Shown here: piece by piece, positions 47,939-55,324 of the stretch
How the letters are laid out: each line of letters begins with the position of its first letter
How positions within the stretch are numbered: position 1 is the first letter of the stretch
Assembly: GCF_008370685.1 (NCBI RefSeq)
Contig: NZ_VTZU01000028.1
Coordinates: 17,482-81,481 of the forward strand
DNA: 64,000 bases
Direction: 5' to 3'
Source of the DNA: Aquimarina sp. RZ0
GTDB lineage: Bacteria; Bacteroidota; Bacteroidia; Flavobacteriales; Flavobacteriaceae
Notes under the pieces: generated by a model
Seen by the model: only the letters and a program-made list of their open reading frames with translations
What the model was told of the DNA's origin: nothing
The model's database searches: none
Position numbers and translations under genes: made by a program

Positions 47939-48289
47939 TCAAACTCCCTTCAATAGATAAATCCAAATGATTCTTGCCATTCGCATATTAAATGAGGATA
48001 GTGAAAGAATGGTAATGGCTATCCAAGGAAGAATCTTCAAATCGAATGTGTTTTCAAAAAAGAATGTTCCGATGATAAACACAGCTACTGCTTCGGCAAT
48101 TCCCAGCGCATAACTGACATACATTGCTCCAAAGAAAAATCCAGGTTCTTTTTCAAAAGCAAATCCGCAATGCGAACAACTTTTGTTCATTTTTGGTTTT
48201 CTAAAATTGAAATAGATATTCTTCTCTTCATAAATATGTCCTTTATCACAATTGGGACACTTATTACTTAACATTTTTTGCATCATCAC
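47939..48289 (-). CDS. DUF983 family protein
   Basis: A 116-aa protein with a zinc-ribbon-like N-terminus (C-P-N-C near 12-15 and C-S-H-C-G-F near 38-43) and two hydrophobic helices, the DUF983 layout. Function unknown; probably in the inner membrane. Four-base overlap with the SDR gene upstream. Confidence 0.85.
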   Translation of the reverse strand: MMMQKMLSNKCPNCDKGHIYEEKNIYFNFRKPKMNKSCSHCGFAFEKEPGFFFGAMYVSYALGIAEAVAVFIIGTFFFENTFDLKILPWIAITILSLSSFNMRMARIIWIYLLKGV

Positions 48290-49176
48290 TTTATATTTTG
48301 ATTAGTTTTTGCTTCCGCGAAATAGAAGTCTCTTATTTTATGCGTTCCGTAGCGAGTTGCCACATTATCATTGGCCATCAAGGTCAGGAAGAACTCAATG
48401 GGTCCATAGGTCTCAATGGAAGTGAAAGTGCGTATCGACCAAAGGCTGAAACGTCTCACCGAATCTGGTAAATGCCAGATATTGGGCACTCTGCCAAGAG
48501 CATCGAATGCGAGTTCTGCAATTTCATTTTGTGTAAGCACGTCTGGTCCACCTACAGAACATTCATTGGTAGGGTCATCAATCATATTCAAAATAATTTC
48601 TGCCAAATCGGCTCCGTGAATCGGATTCATCAATTGTTCTCCATTTCCGAAAAGGAACACACGCCCTTTACTTGCCATTTGAAGAAAGTCCTTCATATCA
48701 GAGAAAAATCCGTTCGGTCTAATTACTGTGTATTCAAGCCCTGAAGTTTTCAACTCATCTACAAACGCTTCTTTAGCTTCAAAAATCTTTAGGTCTCGAT
48801 GCTTGTCACCATTAATAGCAGATACGTAAATAAACTTTCTCACACCCGCTCTCTGGGCTTCTCGTAACAGATTTAGATTGGCTTGATAATCTACATCCAT
48901 ATAGGTGAACCCATCTTTTTGGCGCGTGATACCTATGGTGGATATCACCGTATCAATTTCTTCACAACTTCTTGAAAGCGTATTGGGTTCGGTAACCGTA
49001 GCCTCCATTATTTCAATGCTTTCCGACTGATATTGTGCTAGTTTTTCCTTCTTTCGTGTAAGTAATCTTGCTGACAGTCCTTTGGCTACGATAGCCTGAG
49101 CAATATGATTTCCTAAATAGCCTGTGGCTCCAGCAAGAAGGATTTTACTATTCTTTCTTTCTCGTATCATCACCAT
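48286..49176 (-). CDS. NAD(P)-binding SDR, NDUFA9/NmrA-like
   Basis: A 296-aa extended-SDR-like protein with G-A-T-G-Y-L-G near residue 16, I-G-I-T-R, Y-V-S-A near 118 and R-P-N-G-F-F-S-D near 150. The Y-x3-K catalytic pair is not evident, as in atypical members. It may repair or sense quinones. Operon from the lipoprotein hydrolase through this gene to DUF983. Confidence 0.85.
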   Translation of the reverse strand: MVMIRERKNSKILLAGATGYLGNHIAQAIVAKGLSARLLTRKKEKLAQYQSESIEIMEATVTEPNTLSRSCEEIDTVISTIGITRQKDGFTYMDVDYQANLNLLREAQRAGVRKFIYVSAINGDKHRDLKIFEAKEAFVDELKTSGLEYTVIRPNGFFSDMKDFLQMASKGRVFLFGNGEQLMNPIHGADLAEIILNMIDDPTNECSVGGPDVLTQNEIAELAFDALGRVPNIWHLPDSVRRFSLWSIRTFTSIETYGPIEFFLTLMANDNVATRYGTHKIRDFYFAEAKTNQNIK

Positions 49177-49189
49177 TCATTTTATTCGA

Positions 49190-50452
49190 TTAATTATTCT
49201 GTAAATACTCTTCTATACCGTCTTTAATTAGTTGTAATACGGTGTTCCACTTCCCTTCATTCTGTGTGAAAGTGCCATCCATATTGGCAATGACAAAGAA
49301 GCCTGAACTGCCATCTGCCTTAATTTCCATATGGCTAGACACTCCTAAACTATTACCTCCGTGAACCCAAAGATTCCCTTTTTTGTACCAATACAAGCCG
49401 TGGTTTTCGGCAAATCCATTGGGTACAATACCTGCGTCAAGCTGCGGGGTAAATAATAGTTCATAAAAAGCCGTTCCGAAAAGCGTATTGGATTGTCCTT
49501 TGATGCCTTTGGTCATATCTAAAAGATAGTTGGCCAAATCATCATTTGTTGTGTGTATACTTCCTTCAGGATAGCCGTGATTTCCATAAAATGGAAGCGG
49601 TGTATTTTTGTCTATATAAGAAATGGCCCATTCCTGTTGGTTCACTTCTGTTACATCAAAAGTGGAATTATTCATTTGTAAGGGCGATAAAATATGGGCC
49701 TTCACATAGGAAGCGAAATCCTCTTCTGTCGCCGATTCAATCACATAACCCATTAAAGAAGTAGCCACATTGGAATACGACCAAACTTCACCTGGTTCTG
49801 TATCGATAAAATTGGAATTGCCATACAACCCTCCATCTTCCAAAAAATATTCTGCTAAATATTCTTCAAGCGAAACAGGATTCATTACTTCAAGACCTAG
49901 ACCATTCGTCAAAATAGTAGCACCAGTTGTGCTCATATCTTGATTGGGTAATATGAAATAATTGGCTTGAAGGTAGGTGTTTTGGTCATCTACAATACCC
50001 GATGTATGTGTGACCAAATGCCTTACCCGAATTACTGCATCTGGATTTTCAAGATTTACAATCTCAACAGGCAATAACTCATTGATAGGTGTATCTAAAG
50101 TAAAATAGCCTTGTTCAATAGCTTTTGCAGTGGCAACGCCAACAAATGATTTGCTTAAGGAAGCTATATTGATAACTGTTTGGTTATTAAAATCGCGTTG
50201 TTCTTCAATGTCTTCAAAACCAAATGAGGTCTTGTAATCAACATTATCATTGTTGACAATACTTAGCGCAAAACCAGGGATTTCTTGGGTTTCAATGATT
50301 TCTTCAAGGTATGCGGTAAGGTTGTCCTGAGTTTGGATTCCATTAGGCGTCGATTGTGCTACCGTGTTGTCATCATCGTTTGAGCACGACGTGGTAACAG
50401 ATAGTAATAGTGCTAATACAGTGGCTAAAATAATTCTAATACTTGTTGTCAT
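49190..50452 (-). CDS. Serine hydrolase lipoprotein, class C beta-lactamase-like
   Basis: A 420-aa lipoprotein: signal 1-23 with V-T-T-S-C lipobox (Cys23). S-L-S-K near residue 97 is S-x-x-K, Y-S-N near 222 is Y-x-N, and H-G-G near 366 is the third motif, so all catalytic motifs are canonical. Third enzyme of this class in the island. Its promoter has operator type 2. Confidence 0.9.
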   Translation of the reverse strand: MTTSIRIILATVLALLLSVTTSCSNDDDNTVAQSTPNGIQTQDNLTAYLEEIIETQEIPGFALSIVNNDNVDYKTSFGFEDIEEQRDFNNQTVINIASLSKSFVGVATAKAIEQGYFTLDTPINELLPVEIVNLENPDAVIRVRHLVTHTSGIVDDQNTYLQANYFILPNQDMSTTGATILTNGLGLEVMNPVSLEEYLAEYFLEDGGLYGNSNFIDTEPGEVWSYSNVATSLMGYVIESATEEDFASYVKAHILSPLQMNNSTFDVTEVNQQEWAISYIDKNTPLPFYGNHGYPEGSIHTTNDDLANYLLDMTKGIKGQSNTLFGTAFYELLFTPQLDAGIVPNGFAENHGLYWYKKGNLWVHGGNSLGVSSHMEIKADGSSGFFVIANMDGTFTQNEGKWNTVLQLIKDGIEEYLQNN

Positions 50453-50511
50453 AACTGTTCGTTTTTTTACTCCGCACTATTGCGAAGTGGATTGATAATT
50501 TTTTGATGATA

Positions 50512-50562
50512 CAAAGATGACTTGGAAAGGAAAGGCAATCGTTCTGAAATGAAATTCAGAAC
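50512..50562 (-). promoter_or_regulatory. Operator/promoter type 2 of the serine hydrolase lipoprotein operon
   Basis: The inverted repeat GTTCTG-N10-CAGAAC has perfect six-base arms and stands 21 bases from CATCTTTG on the minus strand, as at 47856-47906. A second GATTC / AAAAAGTT half-site follows at 50572-50587. The cyclase gene starts on the other side, so its promoter overlaps this area. Confidence 0.6.
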
Positions 50563-50626
50563 CTATACAATGAGAATCGGAACTTTTTACTATGAATTGA
50601 TTTGAAAGTTTGATTCCTTTGTAACA

Positions 50627-51736
50627 ATGTCAATATCAATCAAAAACAAATATTATCTTAAACGCATACTCCCTTTTGGAATCATTTGGCTTGCGATTGC
50701 ATTTCTAGTAATGTGGTCTCAATATGCAGTGAATCCTGAGCAAACTGACATTATAGAATCTGACGTTCCGTTAACATTCGAGATAGTGATTTTTGCATCA
50801 GTCAGCATTTTTTTGGTTGGCTGTATTGTAGGTTGTATTGAAGTCTTTATTGTCAACAAACTTTTTATAAAGCAAAGTTTTCCGCAAAAGATTATTGGCA
50901 AACTGTTTTTATATACTGTTGTACTTTCCGTTTTGGTTTTGATTCTATATTTATTGGCCGCAAGTATAGTATCCAATGAGTCTTTTTTTAGCAAGAAGAT
51001 ATGGAATGAGTACGTTGGTTTTTTTACCAGTATAACACATATCAGTACTTGGATTCAACTGCTTTTTTCGCTTCTAGTCTCCCTGCTGTATTCGGAAATT
51101 AGCGAAAACTTGGGACAAAATATATTATATAATTTCTTTACAGGTCGCTACCACAAACCTGTTGATGAAAATCGCATATTTATGTTTGTGGATATGAAGG
51201 ATAGCACCACTATTGCAGAAAAACTGGGCCACAAAACCTACTTCAAATTATTAAGAGATTACTACCGAAGTTTTTCGGATGCTATTCTAAAAAACTATGG
51301 TGAAGTTTATCAATACGTAGGCGATGAGATTGTCATTACTTGGAAATTGGATAAAGGTTTAAAGAACAACCGATGTGTTGAATGTTTTTTTGATATGAAA
51401 ACTGCATTACAAAAGCAAAAAAAGAACTTTAAGAAAAAGTACAATACTATCCCGGATTTCAAAGCAGCGTTACATTTCGGCCAGGTAACAACTGGCGAAA
51501 TAGGAGCGTTGAAAAAAGATATTTTCTTTACAGGGGATGTGCTGAATACAACTGCTAGAATACTAGGGCTCACAACTGAACTAAAAAAAGGCTTCTTAAT
51601 TTCAGAACCGCTTTCGCGAAAGTTAGAACCTTCAGAAACCTATAGATTAGAGGATTTAGGAACTAAAAACTTAAAAGGTAAAACAAATTCCATTAAAGTA
51701 TTTGCAGTTCACAAGGCCGCAAGGGTTTCATATTAA
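50627..51736 (+). CDS. Class III adenylate/guanylate cyclase with membrane domain
   Basis: A 369-aa protein with four hydrophobic helices (about 12-160) and a C-terminal class III nucleotide cyclase domain (about 183-340). The metal-binding aspartates are present in F-V-D-M-K-D-S-T near 187 and Y-V-G-D-E near 227, the transition-state Asn/Arg in L-N-T-T-A-R near 305. Activity is therefore likely. It is divergent from the serine hydrolase operon and convergent with the TPR-AraC gene. A TTTCGCGAAA palindrome lies near its end (51612-51621). Confidence 0.9.
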   Translation: MSISIKNKYYLKRILPFGIIWLAIAFLVMWSQYAVNPEQTDIIESDVPLTFEIVIFASVSIFLVGCIVGCIEVFIVNKLFIKQSFPQKIIGKLFLYTVVLSVLVLILYLLAASIVSNESFFSKKIWNEYVGFFTSITHISTWIQLLFSLLVSLLYSEISENLGQNILYNFFTGRYHKPVDENRIFMFVDMKDSTTIAEKLGHKTYFKLLRDYYRSFSDAILKNYGEVYQYVGDEIVITWKLDKGLKNNRCVECFFDMKTALQKQKKNFKKKYNTIPDFKAALHFGQVTTGEIGALKKDIFFTGDVLNTTARILGLTTELKKGFLISEPLSRKLEPSETYRLEDLGTKNLKGKTNSIKVFAVHKAARVSY

Positions 51737-51786
51737 ACTACTGTCTATGGAGTGTAATGTAAATTACAAATAGGTAGAACATCATT

Positions 51787-53580
51787 CTATACTTGACTTT
51801 TTAGCCACTGCTTTGGCGTCATACCTGCCACTTTTTTAAAGTAGGTATTGAAAACCGTTTTGGAATTAAACCCACTTTCATAAGCCAACCCCAATAAGGT
51901 CAAATGGCTATTTTCGGGTAACAAAGCTATCTTTTGAAAATGTTCCAAACGCTTACCGTTAACTAATTCTGTAAAATTAGTTTGTAGATAATCATTGATA
52001 AATTTTGACAAACGGTTTGGGTGAATGCTTAATTCTTCCGCTAATAAACGAAGTGACAAATCTGAACGAAGAAAAGCTTGCTCACAACTAAGAGTTTTGT
52101 CTAATGCACTTTTTAATTCATCTGATTCTTTGTTCGTAAACGTTGGAGTGTCTGCTACTTTATCCGTTTCAATATCGAAGGTCGATGCTTGAACACCACC
52201 AAAAATAACATCCTGTAAGCCCTTGAAAACCTTTGTATTTCTCAGAGGTTCTAAGAATGGGTCAAACTGAAAGTTTATAATTTGCCCAATGCGTTTCTCC
52301 ACCATTTCTTTGAAACGTTCTAAAGCTATATCTGTTTTTTGACAATGCACCAGATAATAAAAATCCCAATACACCATTAAATTTAGATTTTGGGATAGTA
52401 AACTCTCGTCGTAATCTGGGACTTGGTTGTTATTCACAGCATTGAAAATTGCTTCTATAATTGTCACCAACTTATCGTCTAGGAAAGACTTAGCGTAGTT
52501 CAATGTTTTTTCTTTATCGCGCAGAAACAGTAGGCAAGCTACTTTTAAATGTCGACTCAAATCAAAACTGTTGTCAAGCTTCAAGGAACTTTCAAAACAC
52601 TTGAGCGCAGTTTGATAATCACCTTGCAAATAATATAAATTACCTTTGGTATAATAATGGTTTGGAGAAAGTGGATTGATTTTCAATATCTGCTCTGTTT
52701 CCTCAGCCGCTTTTTCAAAAAAACCCGTAGCAGTAAAGAGTTCGGCTAAAGCCTCCCTGCCTTCAGAGAAATGGGAGTTCTCATTTAAACAAAGTTGCAG
52801 TTCTTTGAAACCATTTTCGAATTGCCAATTTCCCCAAAAACTAATAGTCGCCTTACCAAAATACCCTGTGTAGGAATTGGGATTCATTTTCAATCCTTTA
52901 TCGAGATATAAATTGGCTTTTTCTAAACCTTCTTTTCTATCAATATGCCCCCAACTTGCGATAATAGCATAACACCATCCGATGGATACAATCGGGTCGG
53001 CATAGGAACTATCAAAATCTGCAGCCTTTTGATAAAACTCTATAGCCTTTTCCATATTCGCTAAGTTCCAAGTAAGCTGGTAGTACCGCCCTCTCAAATA
53101 CCATTGATAAGAAGTAAGGTTTCCCGTTTGTACTGTAGCAAGAGAATCGCCAATATCGATATGTCCAAAATTCTCACGAATTTTATCAGCAATCAAAAGA
53201 CTAATTTCGTCTTGCAGTGCAAAAATGTCATCTAGTTCCCTATCGAACTTTTCAGACCACAGTAAAAATCCAGTATCTGTCCGTGTCAATTGAGCTGAAA
53301 TCCGAATACGCTCTTTAGCAATTCGAATACTACCTTCTACAGCATTAGTTACACCTAGCTCATTACCAATAATTCTAATATCCGATGGTTTGTTTTTAAA
53401 AGCAAAAGAGGAAGTACGAGCTGTAACTTTTAGTCCATCAATTTTGGTAAGTGCATTGATGATTTCTTCGGTAATACCATCTGAAAAATAGTCGTTGCTA
53501 TGGTCGCCACTTAAATTTTTAAACGGTAAAACGACAATAGATTTGTCTAAGGATGTTATGTCGGCACTCGATAAATTCAA
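51787..53580 (-). CDS. TolB-like/TPR protein with C-terminal AraC HTH
   Basis: A 597-aa cytosolic regulator without signal. Residues 13-140 are a TolB/FlgO-like domain (I-V-V-L-P-F-K-N-L-S, F-S-D-G-I-T-E-E-I), as found beside adenylate cyclase domains; TPR repeats fill about 155-350; an AraC-type HTH occupies the last 110 residues (E-S-G-F-N-S-K-T-V-F-N-T-Y-F-K). The TolB-like part usually goes with cyclases, and a cyclase is the convergent neighbour. Candidate regulator of the type 2 operators. Last gene of the island. Confidence 0.87.
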   Translation of the reverse strand: MNLSSADITSLDKSIVVLPFKNLSGDHSNDYFSDGITEEIINALTKIDGLKVTARTSSFAFKNKPSDIRIIGNELGVTNAVEGSIRIAKERIRISAQLTRTDTGFLLWSEKFDRELDDIFALQDEISLLIADKIRENFGHIDIGDSLATVQTGNLTSYQWYLRGRYYQLTWNLANMEKAIEFYQKAADFDSSYADPIVSIGWCYAIIASWGHIDRKEGLEKANLYLDKGLKMNPNSYTGYFGKATISFWGNWQFENGFKELQLCLNENSHFSEGREALAELFTATGFFEKAAEETEQILKINPLSPNHYYTKGNLYYLQGDYQTALKCFESSLKLDNSFDLSRHLKVACLLFLRDKEKTLNYAKSFLDDKLVTIIEAIFNAVNNNQVPDYDESLLSQNLNLMVYWDFYYLVHCQKTDIALERFKEMVEKRIGQIINFQFDPFLEPLRNTKVFKGLQDVIFGGVQASTFDIETDKVADTPTFTNKESDELKSALDKTLSCEQAFLRSDLSLRLLAEELSIHPNRLSKFINDYLQTNFTELVNGKRLEHFQKIALLPENSHLTLLGLAYESGFNSKTVFNTYFKKVAGMTPKQWLKSQV

Positions 53581-53823
53581 CTTTTACAAACACAGCTATA
53601 AATTTAATAAAGTATTGAAAGAGAAGGCTTATTCTTGTAAAGAATTTTTAGAATGAGACGTTGAACTCAAGATTAATTTAAGATTGGCGTATTCGCAGAG
53701 AACTTTTTAGAAAATATTTACAAACGATATTGCATCATTTCCAACTAATACCTAGCAAAATTTATTAAAGCTTTGAAAAACACTTAATTCTGTACTTATT
53801 CTGTACTAGGTAGAAATAGGAAA
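53581..53823. other. Right edge of the island, no gene seen
   Basis: AT-rich sequence without a convincing frame. It contains a short direct repeat, TTCTGTACTTA then TTCTGTACTAG, at 53791-53816. Base composition returns to that of the flanking chromosome. Confidence 0.4.
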
Positions 53824-53876
53824 GGCTTCACATTTCTGTGAGGCCCTGTCTTTACTAGTAGCGGGAGAGATTGAAA
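53824..53876 (-). other. tRNA 3'-end-like fragment with terminator, possible att site
   Basis: On the minus strand TTCAATC (T-loop-like), then CTCCCGCT as a possible acceptor 3' strand, is followed 20 bases later by GGCCTCACA-GAAA-TGTGAAGCC and TTTCC, a terminator with a tetraloop. The 5' part of a tRNA is missing: bases upstream cannot pair as a T stem. It resembles the 3' remnant left where an element integrated into a tRNA gene. Against this, the same bases on the plus strand form a 48-codon open frame, so the reading is uncertain. Confidence 0.3.
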
Positions 53877-53957
53877 TATCTAACCATTCTATTGAATATT
53901 TATTTGAAATAGAAGCATTTATAAAAGCGCATGCCAAAGTATTAATAGCTTCATAAG

Positions 53958-53987
53958 GAGGCTGCCTAAACCTTTTTAGACAGCCTC
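53958..53987. terminator. Strong hairpin after the peptide operon
   Basis: GAGGCTGCCTAAA pairs with TTTAGACAGCCTC (one mismatch) over a four-base loop, 25 bp past the stop of the minus-strand peptide gene at 54012. A T run is lacking on the minus strand. Confidence 0.6.
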
Positions 53988-54011
53988 ATCTCTAATTTAT
54001 CTGAGATGTTT

Positions 54012-54188
54012 TTAGGTAAGACAATACCCATCAATACATACACCACCTGGAGCCTCATTTCTACAATCGCTAGTTGTCCGACACGTGCGAAGACAAGAGT
54101 CTGGATTAGCGTGCCCTCCTTCTATTGATTTTTGAGATTTTTTGTTTAAGGATGTAACTCCTTCTAGATTTAAAATGTTTTGTAACAT
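54012..54188 (-). CDS. Double-glycine-leader peptide, Cys-rich core
   Basis: A 58-aa precursor. Leader M-L-Q-N-I-L-N-L-E-G...S-I-E-G-G (residues 1-25) with the G-G cleavage site of C39-peptidase ABC exporters. The core (33 residues) has five cysteines spaced C-x3-C-x5-C-x8-C-x4-C. The first ten leader residues and their DNA are identical to those of the upstream peptide gene at 54239, 50 bp away, so the pair arose by duplication. No exporter or modification enzyme is present in the window. Likely a bacteriocin or signalling peptide. Confidence 0.75.
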   Translation of the reverse strand: MLQNILNLEGVTSLNKKSQKSIEGGHANPDSCLRTCRTTSDCRNEAPGGVCIDGYCLT

Positions 54189-54238
54189 AATTATTTTATT
54201 TAAATGATTAATAAATTAAAGATTCAAATAGCCTCATC

Positions 54239-54436
54239 CTAAGGTTCTAGACATACTAGAGTAGGATCTGTGGGTGAATAACAAACAAAAGTCTCTGGTT
54301 GACAAGGATTTGGTCTACAATCACCTGGACACGTTTGACAACCTTGTGGGATGTCATTAAAACCACCGTTAATCATTCCTTTTTCTGTTCTTTCTAGAAT
54401 TTTAATCCCTTCTAGATTTAAAATGTTTTGTAACAT
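54239..54436 (-). CDS. Double-glycine-leader peptide with six cysteines
   Basis: A 65-aa precursor with leader M-L-Q-N-I-L-N-L-E-G-I-K-I-L-E...M-I-N-G-G (1-25) and a 40-residue Pro/Cys-rich core (G-C-Q-T-C-P-G-D-C-R-P-N-P-C, then V-C and V-C). Six cysteines allow three disulfides. First gene of a two-peptide operon; its promoter is the shared 29-bp element at 54517-54545, about 80 bp upstream. Confidence 0.78.
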   Translation of the reverse strand: MLQNILNLEGIKILERTEKGMINGGFNDIPQGCQTCPGDCRPNPCQPETFVCYSPTDPTLVCLEP

Positions 54437-54516
54437 AATTAAAAAATTAAATATTTATAAAAACCTGAACTTTTATAGACACTCAGGATATATGTCTTTT
54501 TATATGTAATGAGCCT

Positions 54517-54545
54517 TTAATGTATCCAGTCCTTAAATTGTTACC
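54517..54545 (-). promoter_or_regulatory. GGTAACA-N13-ATACATTAA element, copy a
   Basis: On the minus strand GGTAACA, 13 bases, ATACATTAAAG, upstream of the two-peptide operon. First of five copies with exactly the same spacing. The form resembles an ECF-type -35 (GGTAAC) with a -10 (TACATTAA). Confidence 0.7.
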
Positions 54546-54564
54546 TTTATTCTTTTCTTTTTAT

Positions 54565-54600
54565 CAAAAAACAATTACGAAACTTACTTTGTAACTGTTT
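54565..54600 (-). terminator. Terminator after the basic GG-leader peptide gene
   Basis: AAACAATTACGAAA pairs imperfectly with CTTTGTAACTGTTT; on the minus strand the stem is followed by a T-rich tail. It lies within direct-repeat copy A. Confidence 0.7.
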
Positions 54601-54633
54601 CTTATAATTAATTTCATAAGTTTTATCGCTCAC

Positions 54634-54846
54634 TCAGAACGCTGCGAAGTTGAAAACTGTCGCAGAGCGCACTCTTCGAAGAGCAGGAGTTGATATGGCA
54701 TTCGCAAATGCTGTAGGTGATGTAGCACTATATTGCACATTACAACTTTTTCTACGGCCTTTCCATTTCATACCTCCAAGTATCGATTTTTGTTCTTTTT
54801 TATCCAATACTTTCATTCCTGCAAAATCAAAATTCTTTTTTACCAT
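54634..54846 (-). CDS. Double-glycine-leader peptide, basic core
   Basis: A 70-aa precursor. The leader M-V-K-K-N-F-D-F-A-G-M-K-V-L-D...S-I-L-G-G aligns with the two other peptides. The core is basic (M-K-W-K-G-R-R-K-S-C) and its last third (A-L-R-R-V-R-S-A-T-V-F-N-F-A-A-F) lies in the 170-bp repeat, so the true core may be shorter or the repeat has extended it. Promoter copy b is 25 bp upstream; a terminator follows. Confidence 0.65.
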   Translation of the reverse strand: MVKKNFDFAGMKVLDKKEQKSILGGMKWKGRRKSCNVQYSATSPTAFANAISTPALRRVRSATVFNFAAF

Positions 54847-54871
54847 GTTTGTTTTTTATTAATATGAATCT

Positions 54872-54900
54872 TTAATGTATTATCCGTTTAAAATGTTACC
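54872..54900 (-). promoter_or_regulatory. GGTAACA-N13-ATACATTAA element, copy b
   Basis: Same spacing as the other copies; 25 bp upstream of the basic GG-leader peptide gene. Confidence 0.7.
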
Positions 54901-54920
54901 TGTATTCTTGTTAAATTGCA

Positions 54921-54956
54921 TAAAAAAACAGCTACAAAACTAATTTGTAACTGTTT
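54921..54956 (-). terminator. Terminator after the lanthipeptide-like gene
   Basis: AAACAGCTACAAA pairs with TTTGTAACTGTTT (one mismatch, four-base loop); on the minus strand seven T follow. Part of repeat copy B. Confidence 0.8.
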
Positions 54957-55064
54957 CTTATAATTAATTTCATAAGTTTTATCGCTCACTCAGAACGCTG
55001 CGAAGTTGCAAACTGTCGCAGAGCACTCTTTGAAGAGCAGGGATAAAATAGCTGAATTAAGAAA

Positions 55065-55253
55065 TTATCCAGTTGTTCTTGTTGATATTATACTATTAGA
55101 AGATATGATAGGTGCTCCTATACTACCTCCTTTTATCATATGCATTGTGTTGAGCTTAACAATAGATAATTTGTTTAATTTTAATTTTGAAACTTTAGAA
55201 TTTTCGCTACTGATTTTTGTTTTATGATTAATAATTTGATGAATCCATAGCAA
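55065..55253 (-). CDS. Class I lanthipeptide-like precursor
   Basis: About 62 aa from a TTG, no ATG available; the true start may be further in. The central L-K-L-N-K-L-S-I-V-K-L-N...M-I-K-G-G is the leader pattern of Bacteroidota class I lanthipeptides, and the 18-residue core is rich in Ser/Thr (S-I-G-A-P-I-I-S-S-N-S-I-I-S-T-R-T-T-G) but has no cysteine, so lanthionine rings cannot form within it. It may be dehydrated only, or be a decayed precursor. No LanB/LanC genes are in the window. It lacks the 29-bp promoter element. Confidence 0.5.
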   Translation of the reverse strand: MLWIHQIINHKTKISSENSKVSKLKLNKLSIVKLNTMHMIKGGSIGAPIISSNSIISTRTTG

Positions 55254-55324
55254 TATTGAAATAATAAAATGGTGTTATGATTCTTTCTCTACTATTATAT
55301 TATTTCAAGAATATTTTGATATTA

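Larger units (their letters stand above)
54517..54687 (-). repeat. 170-bp direct repeat, copy A (promoter, terminator and hairpin unit)
   Basis: Matches 54872-55042. The segment 54588-54652 is identical to 54944-55008; the sides are similar. The unit holds, in minus-strand order, a hairpin with CTGCGA / TCGCAG arms, a terminator and the 29-bp promoter element, that is, everything between one peptide gene and the next. The distance between the copies is about 355 bp. In this copy the start of the repeat encodes the C-terminus of the peptide at 54634. Confidence 0.85.
54872..55042 (-). repeat. 170-bp direct repeat, copy B
   Basis: Second copy of the unit described at 54517-54687, situated between the lanthipeptide-like gene and the basic peptide gene. 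The hairpin part continues in frame beyond the lanthipeptide stop codon, with a tail resembling that of the basic peptide (S-A-T-V-C-N-F-A-A-F), so both copies may derive from a gene 3' end. Confidence 0.85.

Noticed and set aside
53826..53967. 48-codon plus-strand gene before the peptide operon
   Set aside because: It has no start codon and coincides with a terminator-like hairpin; open by chance is as likely.
54588..55042. CRISPR-like repeat
   Set aside because: Only two copies, about 355 bp apart, with genes in between; no short regular spacers and no cas genes.
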